Notes: generated from the letters alone by a model not told the origin. 64,000 nucleotides of DNA from Nodosilinea sp. PGN35 (GCF_029109325.1 NZ_JAQKQJ010000010.1:992001-1056000), one strand, 5' to 3'; shown: positions 9,349-19,165, numbered from the stretch's first letter. Made by a program: numbers and translations.

Positions 9349-10962
9349 ATGGCAAAACTACTCCTTTCGGCCCAGGGGCTCAGCTACGGGGTTGACCCCG
9401 CCGTTCCCCTGTTCGAGTCGGTTCACCTCAGTCTTCAAGCGGGCGATCGCACTGCCCTAGTAGGCCGCAACGGCAGCGGCAAATCCACCTTAATGAAACT
9501 CCTGGCCGGGCAGCTCCAGCCCACCCTAGGGTCTGTTTCCCGGTATGGCTCGGTGGCCTACGTGCCCCAGGTCAGCACCCTGCCCCAGACCCAACCCGGG
9601 GAGACCGTGCTGGAACGCCTCAGCGCAGCAGCGGAGGACTGGTGGGGCATCGACGAGTACCTGCGGGCTCAGTTCGGCACCCGGCTGGATCTGGCGCTGC
9701 CCCTCCGCCAGCTGAGCGGCGGCGAACTGACCCAGCTGCTGCTGGCGATCGCCCTGGCCCCGGCCCCCGACATCCTCCTGCTGGACGAACCCACCAACCA
9801 CCTGGACCTGCTGGCCCTGGAACAGCTGCGGCTCGGTCTGGAGCCGTTTGCGGGGGCGCTGGTGCTCGTCTCCCACAAGCCCCACTTCCTCGACCAGGTG
9901 GTTTCGACGGTCTGGGAACTGACCCCCCAGGGGCTGAGGGAATACGGCGGCAACTACAGCCTGTACCGCCAGCAAAAACAGGCCCACCGCCTGGCGGCAG
10001 AGCGCTCCCACGAAGTAGCCCAAAAAGCGCTGCACCGGGCCAAGGCCATGGCCCAGGCGGAGCAAAAGCGGGCTGCCCGCTCCCAGCGCAGCGGCAGGCA
10101 AAACGCCGAGAGCAGCGGCATGGGCAAGATGGCCCAGCACTACTTTGCCAACCGGGCCACGGGCACGGCGGGCACGGCGGCCAAACGCACCCAGGCGGCG
10201 ATCGCCCAGGCGGCCCAGCGGGTGGCCGAAACCAAGCTCAAAACCCCCAAGGCCAGCATCATTCAGCTGGAGGAAACCAGCCCCAAGCACCGCACCCTGG
10301 TAGATATCCGCGATGGCCAGCTCCGGGTGGGAGGCACCGTTCTGGTGCGGGACATTCAGCTTCAGGTGGTGGTTGGGGATCGGGTGGCGATCGCCGGGGC
10401 CAACGGTACGGGCAAGTCCAGCCTGGTGAGGGCGATCGCCACAGCAGCCGACGGGGTGTCGCTCGATGCCGCCGACCTGCGCCTGGCCGACCCCCTGGCC
10501 GTGGTCTACCTGGATCAGACCTACGGGTTGATCGATCGCAGCCGTACCGTGCTGGACAACATGCAGACCGCCAACCCGGCGCTGCCCTACCAACAGCTGC
10601 GCCAGCAGCTCGGCCATTTCCTCTTTTTTGATCAGGCGGTGGAGAAGCCCGCCTCGGCCCTGAGCGGGGGCGAACTGGCCCGGCTGGCCCTGGCCATGAT
10701 CAGCATTGCCAACCTTGACCTGCTGATTTTAGACGAGCCCTCCAACAACCTGGACATCGACACAGTAGAAGTCATGATCAATGCCATCAACCACTACCGG
10801 GGTGCCCTCTGGGTGATTTCCCACGATCTGGATTTTCTCAGCCGCATCGGCATCGATCGCGCCTTTCAAATCAAAGACTCCACCCTTCGGCCCATGACCG
10901 CCCTGCCCGAGGCAATTGCAGCCTACTCCCAGGAATTGCTGGCCGACCCCGGCGCTAGCTGA
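9349..10962 (+). CDS. ABC-F family ATPase
   Basis: A 537-residue soluble protein with two ABC ATPase domains and no membrane segments, the ABC-F layout of ribosome-associated translation factors and antibiotic-resistance proteins. Domain 1: Walker A GRNGSGKST (39-47), signature LSGGEL, Walker B LLLDEPTNHLDL. Linker: long, helical and basic. Domain 2: Walker A GANGTGKSS, signature LSGGELARLALAM, Walker B LILDEPSNNLDI. The second domain has SNN where most members have TNH. Which ABC-F subfamily it belongs to is not clear by eye. Confidence 0.9.
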   Translation: MAKLLLSAQGLSYGVDPAVPLFESVHLSLQAGDRTALVGRNGSGKSTLMKLLAGQLQPTLGSVSRYGSVAYVPQVSTLPQTQPGETVLERLSAAAEDWWGIDEYLRAQFGTRLDLALPLRQLSGGELTQLLLAIALAPAPDILLLDEPTNHLDLLALEQLRLGLEPFAGALVLVSHKPHFLDQVVSTVWELTPQGLREYGGNYSLYRQQKQAHRLAAERSHEVAQKALHRAKAMAQAEQKRAARSQRSGRQNAESSGMGKMAQHYFANRATGTAGTAAKRTQAAIAQAAQRVAETKLKTPKASIIQLEETSPKHRTLVDIRDGQLRVGGTVLVRDIQLQVVVGDRVAIAGANGTGKSSLVRAIATAADGVSLDAADLRLADPLAVVYLDQTYGLIDRSRTVLDNMQTANPALPYQQLRQQLGHFLFFDQAVEKPASALSGGELARLALAMISIANLDLLILDEPSNNLDIDTVEVMINAINHYRGALWVISHDLDFLSRIGIDRAFQIKDSTLRPMTALPEAIAAYSQELLADPGAS

Positions 10963-11009
10963 ACGAGCCGGGCACAGCCATAGTCATGCTGAACGGGACA
11001 TCAGGGCTT

Positions 11010-12473
11010 TTAGCCCACGCAAACCACTGCTACCCGCCAACTCTTTCCGTGTTTTTGAATACGAAGAGAACTGCATTTGGCAAAAAACTTGGGCAAGCCC
11101 TTGGGCTCTCCAATTCGCTTCAGCACGTTGCTGAGAGGTTCCCCATGTACGTTGGCAAACTGCGTGTTAATCACACCAAGATCAATCTGACTGCTCGACT
11201 GCCCAGAAGACAGACTCCACAGCAGCTTAACTAGAGCCTGTTCCAGGGACTGAGCATCGGTAATTTTTTGGGCAGTTGCACCCTTGGCAGCCTGCGCATT
11301 GCCAGAAGCGGCAGAACTCTGCTCTGGGGCAGCGGGTTTTAACCTGACTTCCGTCTGTGAACCATCGGGCAAAGGCAATAGCTCAAAACCTGAGTGAGCC
11401 ATAAGAAACTGGGTCAGAGTTTTATAGTCAGAGTTGGCTTTGAGCACTTGATTGGCTGAAATTTGGTTGCGATCGCGAAAAAGCTTGCCCAGGCGACTAA
11501 TGGTGATGGGTTGGTCAGGATTCGCCTGCTGTTCCTGCAAAACTATGATTTTTAGCCATCTGCTCATTTCTGCCAGCGTAGGTGTCTTCGCGGCCTCAGG
11601 CTTGGCAGCAACCTCCCCTTGATGATTGCTAGCCTCTGCAATAGAGGAATCTGACGTTAGGGGTTTATTGGGAGTTTTTGATGTTTCCTGGGACAGATGA
11701 ACTACCTGAGTTTTCTGCTGGGCAACATCAAAAATAGAGAAACTGTTGTTGTGCTGGCTAACTCGATAGGGCAGAATTCCCAGGTTTAGAAGCGTGTGGC
11801 TTAAGTGTTGCAAGTCGGTGTCTGTAGAGCAGATAAAGACTTCGCGAATAGAGGGGTTCCACAGAGAAATGACAGAGGCATCTAGGGACATTTTGATATC
11901 CGCACTGTTTTTGCCGGAGGGAACATGTACCATCTGATACCCGCGCCGATGCAACTCTTTATCGCGCCCACCCAGCCTGCACCAATTGCCAAAGGCTAGT
12001 CGATGGCGGATCGGATATTGACCTACAGTTTGCAAATACTTTTCCAAATCTTCCGTTAGATTAATGTTTTCAGCATCCACTAGCAAAAGCCCTGAAGGTT
12101 CAGATTTAATAAAATTTCTGCTGTCTCCTCCACTAGAACCGGCATTATCACTCTGGTGGGTCTGCGCTGCAACTATCTTTTGCAGCCGTTGTAAAAATTG
12201 GCCGTGGGCCTTAGACTGCTGAAAATTAGGAGTAAAGAATTTTTCTAAACTGTGGTCAACAGCCTTGAGCAGGCGTGGAACATCCGATTTTTGCTGAAGC
12301 AGCGCGTTAATTTTGGCTCGCTGCATCTCCGGGGAGACGGTCTCTAACCAGCGTCGGCAGGGTTCTGTCAGGAGTTTCGGGTTTTGCCGTTGTGCTGTAG
12401 TCAGCAGAGCGCACAACAGATCGCTAATCTCGTCACACAAATCCAAGCTTGATGACTCATGGGAGAAGGACAT
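11010..12473 (-). CDS. NYN-domain (PIN-like) protein with two C-terminal LOTUS-like regions
   Basis: A 487-residue protein. Residues 128-252 form a NYN ribonuclease-like domain: GLLLVDAENI (D133, E135, N136), ADIKMSLD (D192), and STDTDLQHL (D218, D220) supply the usual acidic site. After a polar linker, about 300-380 (LAEMSRWLKIIVLQ...ISRLGKLFRD) and about 410-485 (VINTQFANVHGEPLSNVLKRIG) look like winged-helix OST-HTH/LOTUS domains. This is the arrangement of Limkain/LabA-like RNA-binding nucleases. The gene is convergent with the ABC-F gene. Its target RNA is unknown. Confidence 0.7.
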   Translation of the reverse strand: MSFSHESSSLDLCDEISDLLCALLTTAQRQNPKLLTEPCRRWLETVSPEMQRAKINALLQQKSDVPRLLKAVDHSLEKFFTPNFQQSKAHGQFLQRLQKIVAAQTHQSDNAGSSGGDSRNFIKSEPSGLLLVDAENINLTEDLEKYLQTVGQYPIRHRLAFGNWCRLGGRDKELHRRGYQMVHVPSGKNSADIKMSLDASVISLWNPSIREVFICSTDTDLQHLSHTLLNLGILPYRVSQHNNSFSIFDVAQQKTQVVHLSQETSKTPNKPLTSDSSIAEASNHQGEVAAKPEAAKTPTLAEMSRWLKIIVLQEQQANPDQPITISRLGKLFRDRNQISANQVLKANSDYKTLTQFLMAHSGFELLPLPDGSQTEVRLKPAAPEQSSAASGNAQAAKGATAQKITDAQSLEQALVKLLWSLSSGQSSSQIDLGVINTQFANVHGEPLSNVLKRIGEPKGLPKFFAKCSSLRIQKHGKSWRVAVVCVG

Positions 12474-12854
12474 GCTTACGAACTTAGAAAAATCGATACT
12501 GGGTAATACCCGACGGAGGATAGGCTTTCCCGACGGCCTGCGGTACGGCTTACTCTCCCTAGTCTGCCCAGCGATCCGCCCTTCCTGCCTACTCCTCGAT
12601 CAACAATCCGGTGAATGAGGGCAGGGGTAAGACAGCGCTGGCGGGCTTAGCTGCTAGAATCGGTCAGCCTAACGGTCTGCTGATCGCTCTATTACGCTCC
12701 ATTAGGAGAGTTGGAGTTAGGGCTGGCACTGCCCCACCACACAGATTCTTTGCCAGAAATGCCGTCAGCCTTCCCATGCTTCTCCACAAAACCGCGCAGA
12801 GCTGAGGCCAAGGCAGCTGTTACCGCAAGTGTTTAAGTTGATGCACCCTAGGGG
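12474..12854. other. Gap between the NYN gene and cnfR
   Basis: About 380 bases without a recognisable gene, RNA or strong hairpin. It should contain the NYN gene promoter (reading left) and the end of the cnfR transcript. Short open frames here lack family features. Confidence 0.4.
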
Positions 12855-14450
12855 CTAGGCCAGGCCCAAAACATCTTGCAGCAGGGTGCGATCGCTCTCC
12901 CCCACACTAAATCGCCCGTTCTCCACGTCGCGAATCCAGCTTTGGCTTTTGCCGAGGCGCTGCGCCAATGCCCGCTGGCTGAGGTTGAGCCGCTGGCGGG
13001 CCGCCTTAATGGTGTCGCTGGAGAGGGCATAGGTGGCAGGCTGGGCTGTCGGCTTGGGCGATCGGCGGCGCTGGGGACGGGGTTTGCGCACGCTCTGCTG
13101 CCAGTCTTCGGGCAGCTCAAACCCCAGCAGGCGAGCGTTGAGCAGGCGCTGCCACTTGTCGCGGGGGGCACGATCGGTGAGGCTGCGATCGCGGTTGGCG
13201 TCGTCGGTCCAAAAGGCGAGGGCGGCTTCGGCGTCGTCAGGGATGTCGGCCACCCTGGCCCACAGCGGCTGAATGTCGGGGCCGTAGGTCTCTGGGTCAA
13301 ACTGAGGCCGGAGCCCGTAGTCGCTAATGGCTTCTAGATCGTGCTCAAAGATCCTGAGCAGGCGCTTGTGGGCACCGCGCACGGTGGTGGCTTCCGTGAG
13401 ACGAGCATCACCGTAGGCCAGGCGCAGCAGGGTGCGCACGGTCATGCGGTGGTCACTGCCCAGACGCAGCTTAAACACCAGCCACAGCAGCAGCCGCATG
13501 GCTCCTTCGTGCTGCTGCCAGCTGCCCATTACCTCCATCAATAAAGACTGGGGCAGGGTGCCGTACTGGTAAAAGGCGGTTTGCTTGCGGTAGTCTTGCC
13601 GGTTGAGAAAATGCTGCGCCCAGCGGCCTGCCCTGACCGTAAAGCTCAGCCCAATCAGGTGGCGAGCCCCTTCGGCGTCTGCCTCAAAATAGTACTGGGT
13701 GTCGAGCAGGTGCCAGACCGGATGCTCGCTCAGGGAGAACCTCTGCACTTTGCCCTGGCGGGGCCAGTCGAGGGCCACCAAAATTTGGCAGGCTTGGTGA
13801 ATTAGCTCTTTGATCAGGGTGAGTTTTTCGAGTTTGGTCAGGTCTTTGCGGCGGTTGAGGCCCAGATACTGCTCAACGTGCTGGTCGTTGAGCACAAAGG
13901 GCTCTTCCCAGGGGCGATCGTGGTTGGTGGCGCAGGCGGCAAAAATCAGATGCAGACAGGCGGCGCGCAGGTCAAAGCGGGCCAGGGCAGCAACGCCCAG
14001 CTCGTAGGGCATTGGGGTAGGGTCAACCGCCTCTGGGTTGGTGGCCAGTCGAAACCGCATGGTGCCCTGCCCCCGGTGAATAGAGCGCTCGTAGAAGAGC
14101 CGACGCTCACCATCGGCCCGCCAGGGCAGCGACTGGCGCTGGGCCAAAATGTTGCAGGCCTCCCACACTACCATGGAGGAGGCAAAGGGAGTGGTCTTGC
14201 CGTTTAAGAAAATAGTGGGAATAGCGGCGGGCAGCAGAGTGCTTTTGTTGCGCCCTTTCTTGGGCTGAAGGGGAGCCAGGGAACCGACTGGGCAGGCAAT
14301 GACGCAGCGGGGGGCCTCGACATCATCACAGCGATCGCACAGGGTAGGGTCAATCCAGTAGCCATCGGCAGCGGTCTTGATAGCGTCATTGGGGCACTCC
14401 GGGCGACAGCTATCGCAGGCAATGCAGCCATCTTTAACGGTGTAAGCCAT
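12855..14450 (-). CDS. cnfR: CnfR/PatB, low-oxygen activator of nif genes
   Basis: A 531-residue regulator. The N-terminus is a 2[4Fe-4S] ferredoxin domain with C9, C12, C15, C19 and C38, C41, C49, C53. A roughly 400-residue middle region follows, and residues about 475-531 are a Cro/XRE helix-turn-helix (AARQRLNLSQRALAQRLGKSQSWIRDVENGRFSV). This is the architecture of CnfR, which activates nif genes when oxygen is low, and of the related PatB. Oxygen lability of the clusters is the proposed sensing mechanism. The start at 14450 is preferred: the ferredoxin domain begins there and GGGG lies upstream. It sits at the outer end of the left nif arm. Confidence 0.9.
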   Translation of the reverse strand: MAYTVKDGCIACDSCRPECPNDAIKTAADGYWIDPTLCDRCDDVEAPRCVIACPVGSLAPLQPKKGRNKSTLLPAAIPTIFLNGKTTPFASSMVVWEACNILAQRQSLPWRADGERRLFYERSIHRGQGTMRFRLATNPEAVDPTPMPYELGVAALARFDLRAACLHLIFAACATNHDRPWEEPFVLNDQHVEQYLGLNRRKDLTKLEKLTLIKELIHQACQILVALDWPRQGKVQRFSLSEHPVWHLLDTQYYFEADAEGARHLIGLSFTVRAGRWAQHFLNRQDYRKQTAFYQYGTLPQSLLMEVMGSWQQHEGAMRLLLWLVFKLRLGSDHRMTVRTLLRLAYGDARLTEATTVRGAHKRLLRIFEHDLEAISDYGLRPQFDPETYGPDIQPLWARVADIPDDAEAALAFWTDDANRDRSLTDRAPRDKWQRLLNARLLGFELPEDWQQSVRKPRPQRRRSPKPTAQPATYALSSDTIKAARQRLNLSQRALAQRLGKSQSWIRDVENGRFSVGESDRTLLQDVLGLA

Positions 14451-14729
14451 AACCAACCCCCTTTGGCAACTCACCCTACCAGAAATAACAACCGAATCCC
14501 TCAAATTTTATGCCAGTGGATACGGTTTAACTATTTCTTTTTTATCGCCCAGAATGGGTTCAGGCTGGACTTTTCTGCCAAGCAATAGGTGGTTAAAACT
14601 ACGGTCTTGACTCGCTCATCTTGAAGGTTTCCTGACCTTATTTCAAGGCCGTATTGATTGTTTGCCAAAATTTATGATCTCGACATTGAAGAATAGATTG
14701 GCGGGCAAAAATTAGATTGATTTGAAGGG

Positions 14730-15323
14730 CTATAGAGGGTTGGGCTTGGTGGGGGCAAAGTGGCGATCGAGGATGGCAGGCAGCCGCGAGGGCTGCACCC
14801 GGCTGTAGCGATGGTGCCCAGGATCGACGGTAAAGGTGGGGGCTTCGGAGCAGTGTTTCTGGCAGCCGGTGTACTGAATTTCAACCTGGGTATGCAAATT
14901 GCGATCGCGCAACGCCTGCCCCAGTGCCTCGGCGAGGTGTTTGCCGCCCCGCTTTTGGCAGCCCGACTTGCGGCACATGCGGATTTTTAGGCTGGGGGCT
15001 GGCTGGGGGGTACTCTGCTGCACTGGGCGGGTGGGCAGAGCGCAGGTTTTGGGCAGCGGCGGCAGCAGGCTAAACACCTGGTTGGCCTTGAGCTTGATGG
15101 TGTCGCCATCGAAGTCGCTGCGGCCAATGCAGCGCAGGTAGTCGCCGGGTTGCAGCCGCGATCGCAGCAAAGCCCGCACTTCCTTGCGGAGTTTAATCGT
15201 CAGTATTTCACCGTCCACCTCCAGACGGATCGTTTTGACCTTGGCGAAGTCGGTTTCTACAAACCCCATAAAGGTGCCATCGAGGGTAAACATCCAGGGG
15301 GGCAGTGAGGTGATGTCTGTCAT
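14730..15323 (-). CDS. Thioredoxin-like (2Fe-2S) ferredoxin domain protein
   Basis: A 197-residue protein. The N-terminal 95 residues are a conserved module (PPWMFTLDGTFMGFVETDFAKVKTIRLEV) of unknown function. After a Pro-rich linker, the C-terminal 85 residues form a thioredoxin-like [2Fe-2S] domain with cysteines in MCRKSGCQKRGG and YTGCQKHC. AAGGAG precedes the start. It lies between cnfR and nifT on the same strand, so a redox role in nitrogenase maturation or electron supply is likely but inferred. Confidence 0.75.
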   Translation of the reverse strand: MTDITSLPPWMFTLDGTFMGFVETDFAKVKTIRLEVDGEILTIKLRKEVRALLRSRLQPGDYLRCIGRSDFDGDTIKLKANQVFSLLPPLPKTCALPTRPVQQSTPQPAPSLKIRMCRKSGCQKRGGKHLAEALGQALRDRNLHTQVEIQYTGCQKHCSEAPTFTVDPGHHRYSRVQPSRLPAILDRHFAPTKPNPL

Positions 15324-15344
15324 GGGGTAACTCCTTGGGGTGGA

Positions 15345-15492
15345 TGGGTGGATGAGGGGATGGGTAGAGGGGATGGTGAGGTGGTGGGGCGGTGGGGGCG
15401 GTGGGGGCGGTGGGAGGGGGAAGAACCCAGGGTTCTTTTGTGGGTTACAGGTCGGTCTGGATGTGGAACCAAAGAACCCAGGGTTCTGGTTG
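15345..15492. repeat. G-rich octamer repeats and two AGAACCCAGGGTTCT palindromes
   Basis: Between nifT and the 2Fe-2S gene lies a run of GGATGGGT/GGGGCGGT units. Two direct copies of a palindrome follow, AAGAACCCAGGGTTCTT at 15421-15437 and AGAACCCAGGGTTCT within 15471-15489. Related sequence forms the nifH-nifD hairpin at 25422-25485. Confidence 0.75.
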
Positions 15493-15497
15493 CAGGG

Positions 15498-15701
15498 TTA
15501 GTTCAATTTGCGGGCCTCGACGGTTTGGGGCGTTTTGATCGGGTCGCTGAGACCCGCAATAGAGAGTTCCCAGCCGTTGGACAGGGTGAAGATCTGGGCG
15601 TCGTCGGCCTGGGTGTGGGAGACCACTTCTTCTTCGAGGTCTTTTTTGGCCACGTAAACCAGGAGCTTACCGGCGGCGTTGGTGCGGAGCATGACTTTCA
15701 T
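15498..15701 (-). CDS. nifT: NifT/FixT
   Basis: A 67-residue protein, the normal size for NifT. It starts MKVMLRTNAAGKLLVYVAKKDLEE and has the conserved LSNGWELSI block. NifT is a small nif-cluster protein of unclear biochemical role, not essential where tested. An open frame extends 36 codons further upstream but codes only a Pro/His-rich translation of the octamer repeat, so 15701 is the start. It follows nifV across a repeat hairpin. No clear Shine-Dalgarno is seen. Confidence 0.88.
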   Translation of the reverse strand: MKVMLRTNAAGKLLVYVAKKDLEEEVVSHTQADDAQIFTLSNGWELSIAGLSDPIKTPQTVEARKLN

Positions 15702-15704
15702 TGG

Positions 15705-15817
15705 GGTTCGGGGGGAGTGGGGTGGGATGAGTGGATGAGTGGGAGGGTGGATGAGTGGATGAGTGGGAGAGTGGGAGGGTGGATGCGACCCATCTACCCA
15801 TCTACCCATCCACCCAT
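15705..15817. repeat. Octamer repeat dyad between nifV and nifT
   Basis: Repeated GTGGATGA/GTGGGAGG units on the left face repeated CTACCCATCCACCCAT on the right. The two arms are complementary, so the transcript could fold into a long hairpin between the two genes. Confidence 0.7.
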
Positions 15818-16927
15818 CTACCCCTGCGAGGCAACGACGCTGAGTAGCTCATCGACGGTGAGGCTGCGCTTGAGGGCGACGGCGCGATCGCGCACGTCGT
15901 TCAGGACGGCCTGGCTGCGATCGCGGTCGAGGTGAATGCCCTGGCTGGAGAGCACCTGGTGGATCAGGTGGCGACCAGAGTGTTTGCCCACCACCAGACT
16001 GCGCTGGCGACCGACTTCGCTGGGGTCGAAGGGCTCGTAGGTGGCCGGGTTTTTCAGCACCCCGTGGGCATGGATTCCCGACTCGTGAGCAAAGGTGTTG
16101 TCGCCGACGATCGCCTTCCAGGGAGGGACGGCGCAGTTGACGGTTTTGGCCACAAAGCGCGACAGCTCTAAAAAGTGCTGGGTTTTGAGGCCAGTTTTGA
16201 GGCCGTAGAGGTGCTTCAGGGCCATCACCACTTCTTCGAGGGCGGCGTTGCCCGCCCGTTCTCCCAGACCGTTGACGGTGGTGTTGACAGAGGTGGCCCC
16301 GGCTCGCACCCCGGCCAGGGCGTTGGCGGTGGCCAGGCCCAGGTCGTTGTGGGTGTGCATTTCCACTGGAATTTCCAGAGCTGCGACCAGGGCTTTCACC
16401 CGGTCGTAGGTGGTGAAGGGGTCGAGAATGCCCACGGTATCGCAAAATCGAAACCGAAACGCTCCCCACTCCTGGGCGTACTGGGCGGCGTCGAGCAAAA
16501 AGCTGTCGTCGGCGCGGGAGCTGTCTTCACCGCCCACGCTCACCTCCAGCCCGTGGTCACGGGCAAAGGAGATAGCATTGCGCAGGTGCTCTAGCATGAC
16601 CAGCCAGCGCCCCTGAAATTTCACCTGTATCTGGATTTCAGAGACCGGAATTGAGATGTGTATTCGCTTCAGGCCGCAGTGGATAGACGCTTGAATATCG
16701 GAGAGCACGGCCCGGTTCCAGCCCAGCAGGTGGGCATTGAGGCCCAGGTCTGCGATCGCCCGAATCGCCCTGGCCTCGTCTTGCCCCATGGCGGGAATGC
16801 CCACTTCTAGCTCCTGAACGCCAACGGCATCGAGAAACTTGGCAATGGCAACTTTTTCCTCTAAACCAAAGGCAACGCCAGCGGTCTGTTCGCCGTCGCG
16901 GAGGGTGGTGTCATTGATGTGGATCAT
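15818..16927 (-). CDS. nifV: Homocitrate synthase
   Basis: A 369-residue enzyme that condenses acetyl-CoA and 2-oxoglutarate to homocitrate, the organic ligand of FeMo-co. It has the DRE-TIM signature NDTTLRDGEQTAGVAF, the HTHNDLGLA metal motif, and GLGERAGNAALEEVVMAL. Length is normal for NifV. Its start lies 4 bases after the dps stop, so the two are tightly coupled. Confidence 0.95.
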   Translation of the reverse strand: MIHINDTTLRDGEQTAGVAFGLEEKVAIAKFLDAVGVQELEVGIPAMGQDEARAIRAIADLGLNAHLLGWNRAVLSDIQASIHCGLKRIHISIPVSEIQIQVKFQGRWLVMLEHLRNAISFARDHGLEVSVGGEDSSRADDSFLLDAAQYAQEWGAFRFRFCDTVGILDPFTTYDRVKALVAALEIPVEMHTHNDLGLATANALAGVRAGATSVNTTVNGLGERAGNAALEEVVMALKHLYGLKTGLKTQHFLELSRFVAKTVNCAVPPWKAIVGDNTFAHESGIHAHGVLKNPATYEPFDPSEVGRQRSLVVGKHSGRHLIHQVLSSQGIHLDRDRSQAVLNDVRDRAVALKRSLTVDELLSVVASQG

Positions 16928-16931
16928 GTCT

Positions 16932-17489
16932 TCACCCCTTCACAAATGCCAGCGTCAAACTGTCGTGGGTTAGAAAGTGATCGACGTGGAAGGCGCGATC
17001 TTCGGTTTTGAGCAGAATTTCGTCGTAAAGGTAGCGGGTGGCGCGATCGCCCAAACTCTCAGCCTGGGCCGAAAGGCGGCGCAACAGGGCAATCACCGCC
17101 TGCTCGGCGGCCAGGTCGTTTTCAAGCATGGTGCGGCAGGTGTAGGCCCCGTCGGGTTCGGGGGTAAAGCAGCACAACTCGGCCAGGGTGCCAAAGCTGC
17201 CAGCAGGAATGCCGCCCAACCCGTTCAGCCGTTCCGCCAGATCGTGGGCATGGCCCTGGGTGGCGGCGTAGCTCTCCTGAAAAAACTCATGAATGGAGTA
17301 GAACTCGGCCCCTTCGACCACAAAGTGGTGCTTTTGGTACTGAAAATAGAGGGCCTGAAAACTGGCGTAGGCCAGGTTGAGCCCTTCGCAGATGGCCGTA
17401 GTGGTATCTAGCTCAAAGCCAACGGGGTTGGGGCCAACTTCGCCAAAGGCGCGGACAATGGTGTCGGTGTCAGTCTGGGGAATGGACAT
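16932..17489 (-). CDS. Dps/ferritin-like protein in the nif operon
   Basis: A 185-residue Dps-family protein with the ferroxidase-centre pattern around [24 protein letters not shown] and a four-helix ferritin-like layout. Dps dodecamers oxidise and store iron, consuming H2O2. In a nif operon it could hold iron for Fe-S assembly or protect nitrogenase; that role is inferred from position. CGGAG precedes the start. nifV follows after 4 bases. Confidence 0.85.
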   Translation of the reverse strand: MSIPQTDTDTIVRAFGEVGPNPVGFELDTTTAICEGLNLAYASFQALYFQYQKHHFVVEGAEFYSIHEFFQESYAATQGHAHDLAERLNGLGGIPAGSFGTLAELCCFTPEPDGAYTCRTMLENDLAAEQAVIALLRRLSAQAESLGDRATRYLYDEILLKTEDRAFHVDHFLTHDSLTLAFVKG

Positions 17490-17520
17490 GGGGGACTCCG
17501 GTAGGGGGATGGATGGGGGA

Positions 17521-17632
17521 TGGGGGATGGGTATCAGGTGTCGGGTATCGGGTGTCGGGTATCGGGCGTCTAGAACCTGAAACCTAAAACCTGAAACCTA
17601 AAACCTGAAACCTAAAACCCAAAACCCAAATC
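17521..17632. repeat. Heptamer repeat block (CGGGTAT/CGGGTGT and ACCTGAA/ACCTAAA)
   Basis: Tandem seven-base units between dps and the asr1405-like gene. The left part repeats CGGGTAT and CGGGTGT, the right part ACCTGAA and ACCTAAA, ending in ACCCAAA. The same units recur at 32546-32620, 58016-58139 and inside nifEN. Confidence 0.8.
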
Positions 17633-17897
17633 ATGAGTTCGCGGCACAGGTCACCTGGGTTTGCCAACACCGCTCTAGCCAATCGATGCCTTCCTGGCGC
17701 GAGATGGAAAACTGGCGAACGGCACTGCACACAAGCAGCAGGGCCAGGGCGTGGTTGACTTCGACGCGCAGAGTGCCGTCGGCGGGGCAGGCGCAGGGGA
17801 TATTCAGCTCTTGCAGGCGGCGGTGGATCGACCAGCGATCGCACCGCTTCACCGATACCGTTTGTCCCCAGTTGGGGACGGTGGGGGGCAGGTTCAT
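17631..17897 (-). CDS. Asr1405/Asl0597-like small protein
   Basis: An 88-residue cyanobacterial protein of unknown function, recognised by [29 protein letters not shown] and a Trp/Cys-containing C-terminus. It has four cysteines. Its start overlaps the cysE stop by four bases (ATGA), so translation is coupled. The family is commonly found near nif or hes genes in cyanobacteria; a role in nitrogen fixation is only inferred from this. Confidence 0.7.
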   Translation of the reverse strand: MNLPPTVPNWGQTVSVKRCDRWSIHRRLQELNIPCACPADGTLRVEVNHALALLLVCSAVRQFSISRQEGIDWLERCWQTQVTCAANS

Positions 17898-18619
17898 GGC
17901 ACTAGTTCCAGGGATGAGTGGGGCAGGGAGTTCTGTTTAAACTCGGCCAGCTGGGCTTCGAGGGCCTCAATGCGATCGAGCAGCGATCGCACGGCAGCGG
18001 CTTCTGTATCGGGCAGCTGGCTGTGATCGAGCGGCGCGGCCTTGGTGTTGCAGCGGCAGACGTTGCGGCTGGGAATGCCCACGGCGGTGCAGTGGGCGGG
18101 CACGGGCCGCAGCACCACCGAGCCTGCCCCAATGCGGGTGTAGTCGCCGAGGGTGATGTTGCCCAGCACCTTGGCCCCCGAGCCAATTACCACGTGGCTG
18201 CCCACGGTGGGGTGGCGTTTGCCGGTCTCTTTGCCGGTTCCCCCCAGGGTGACCCCCTGGTAGATCAGGCAGTAGTCGCCGATGATCGCCGTTTCGCCAA
18301 TCACCACGCCCATGCCGTGGTCTATAAAGACACCCCGGCCAATCTGCGCGCCGGGGTGAATGTCGATGCCGGTAAAGAAGCGGCTCAGGTGGGCAATCAA
18401 GCGCGGTAGAAAGAGTACCCCCCGCCGATGCAAGTGGTGGGCCAGACGGTGAGCTACCAGAGCGTGCAGCCCCGGATAGCAGCACAGCACCTCCAGCCAA
18501 TGGCCCGCCGCCGGGTCGCGCTCAAAAATAATCGTGAAATCATCGATCAGGGGCAGCCGCCCTTGGGGTGTGGCAGAGGCTAGCGACCGGGGAGATAGTC
18601 GGGGCAGGGGGAGAAACAT
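17894..18619 (-). CDS. cysE: Serine O-acetyltransferase (nif-linked CysE/NifP)
   Basis: A 241-residue enzyme that acetylates serine for cysteine synthesis, raising the sulfur supply for Fe-S cluster assembly by NifS. The N-terminal helical domain is followed by a left-handed beta-helix of hexapeptide repeats ([19 protein letters not shown], then [28 protein letters not shown]). It is the first gene of the left nif arm, divergent from nifB, and equivalent to nifP. Confidence 0.93.
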   Translation of the reverse strand: MFLPLPRLSPRSLASATPQGRLPLIDDFTIIFERDPAAGHWLEVLCCYPGLHALVAHRLAHHLHRRGVLFLPRLIAHLSRFFTGIDIHPGAQIGRGVFIDHGMGVVIGETAIIGDYCLIYQGVTLGGTGKETGKRHPTVGSHVVIGSGAKVLGNITLGDYTRIGAGSVVLRPVPAHCTAVGIPSRNVCRCNTKAAPLDHSQLPDTEAAAVRSLLDRIEALEAQLAEFKQNSLPHSSLELVP

Positions 18620-19165
18620 GGCTCTGATCGCGTTTGAGGCGGGCGTTTGTTTCTCTGCTTATAGCAATGGCTAAAATGCGGCCTGCCTCAGGCTGACCCA
18701 TCCAAACTTACTAAAACTATTAGGTTATGCACTCAGCCGCAAAACCCCTCAATTGAGCAGGTTTAAAAGTTTGTTGAGGGCTGGGGGACGAGTATTTTTG
18801 AGCTATGGCATAGGTATTTTTACGACCGGGCTCAAGTATTCTGCACTCAGCAGAAAAGCCTTATCTAGTCGGGCCTAGACCCACTTTTGGCCGTCGCACA
18901 ACAATTCGGGACTTTGCACTCAAAGTAAAGCTATTCTAAGGCCTAGCCCATGCTTCCATTCTAAAAACTGTAGCAGATTTTGCAAAATCATCTCTATATG
19001 ATTCAGCAATCCTTAACAATAGAATTGTGGGGCAATCGTCTCGGCTGTTCAGACAGAATGTGTGAATGCTGACGCCAGGATGGAAACCCGTCTGCTGAAC
19101 TTGAAGGCTAATTCTGCCGTTAGAGCAGCTCAAATCATAGGCCCCTTTCCACTCGAAACATTCCT

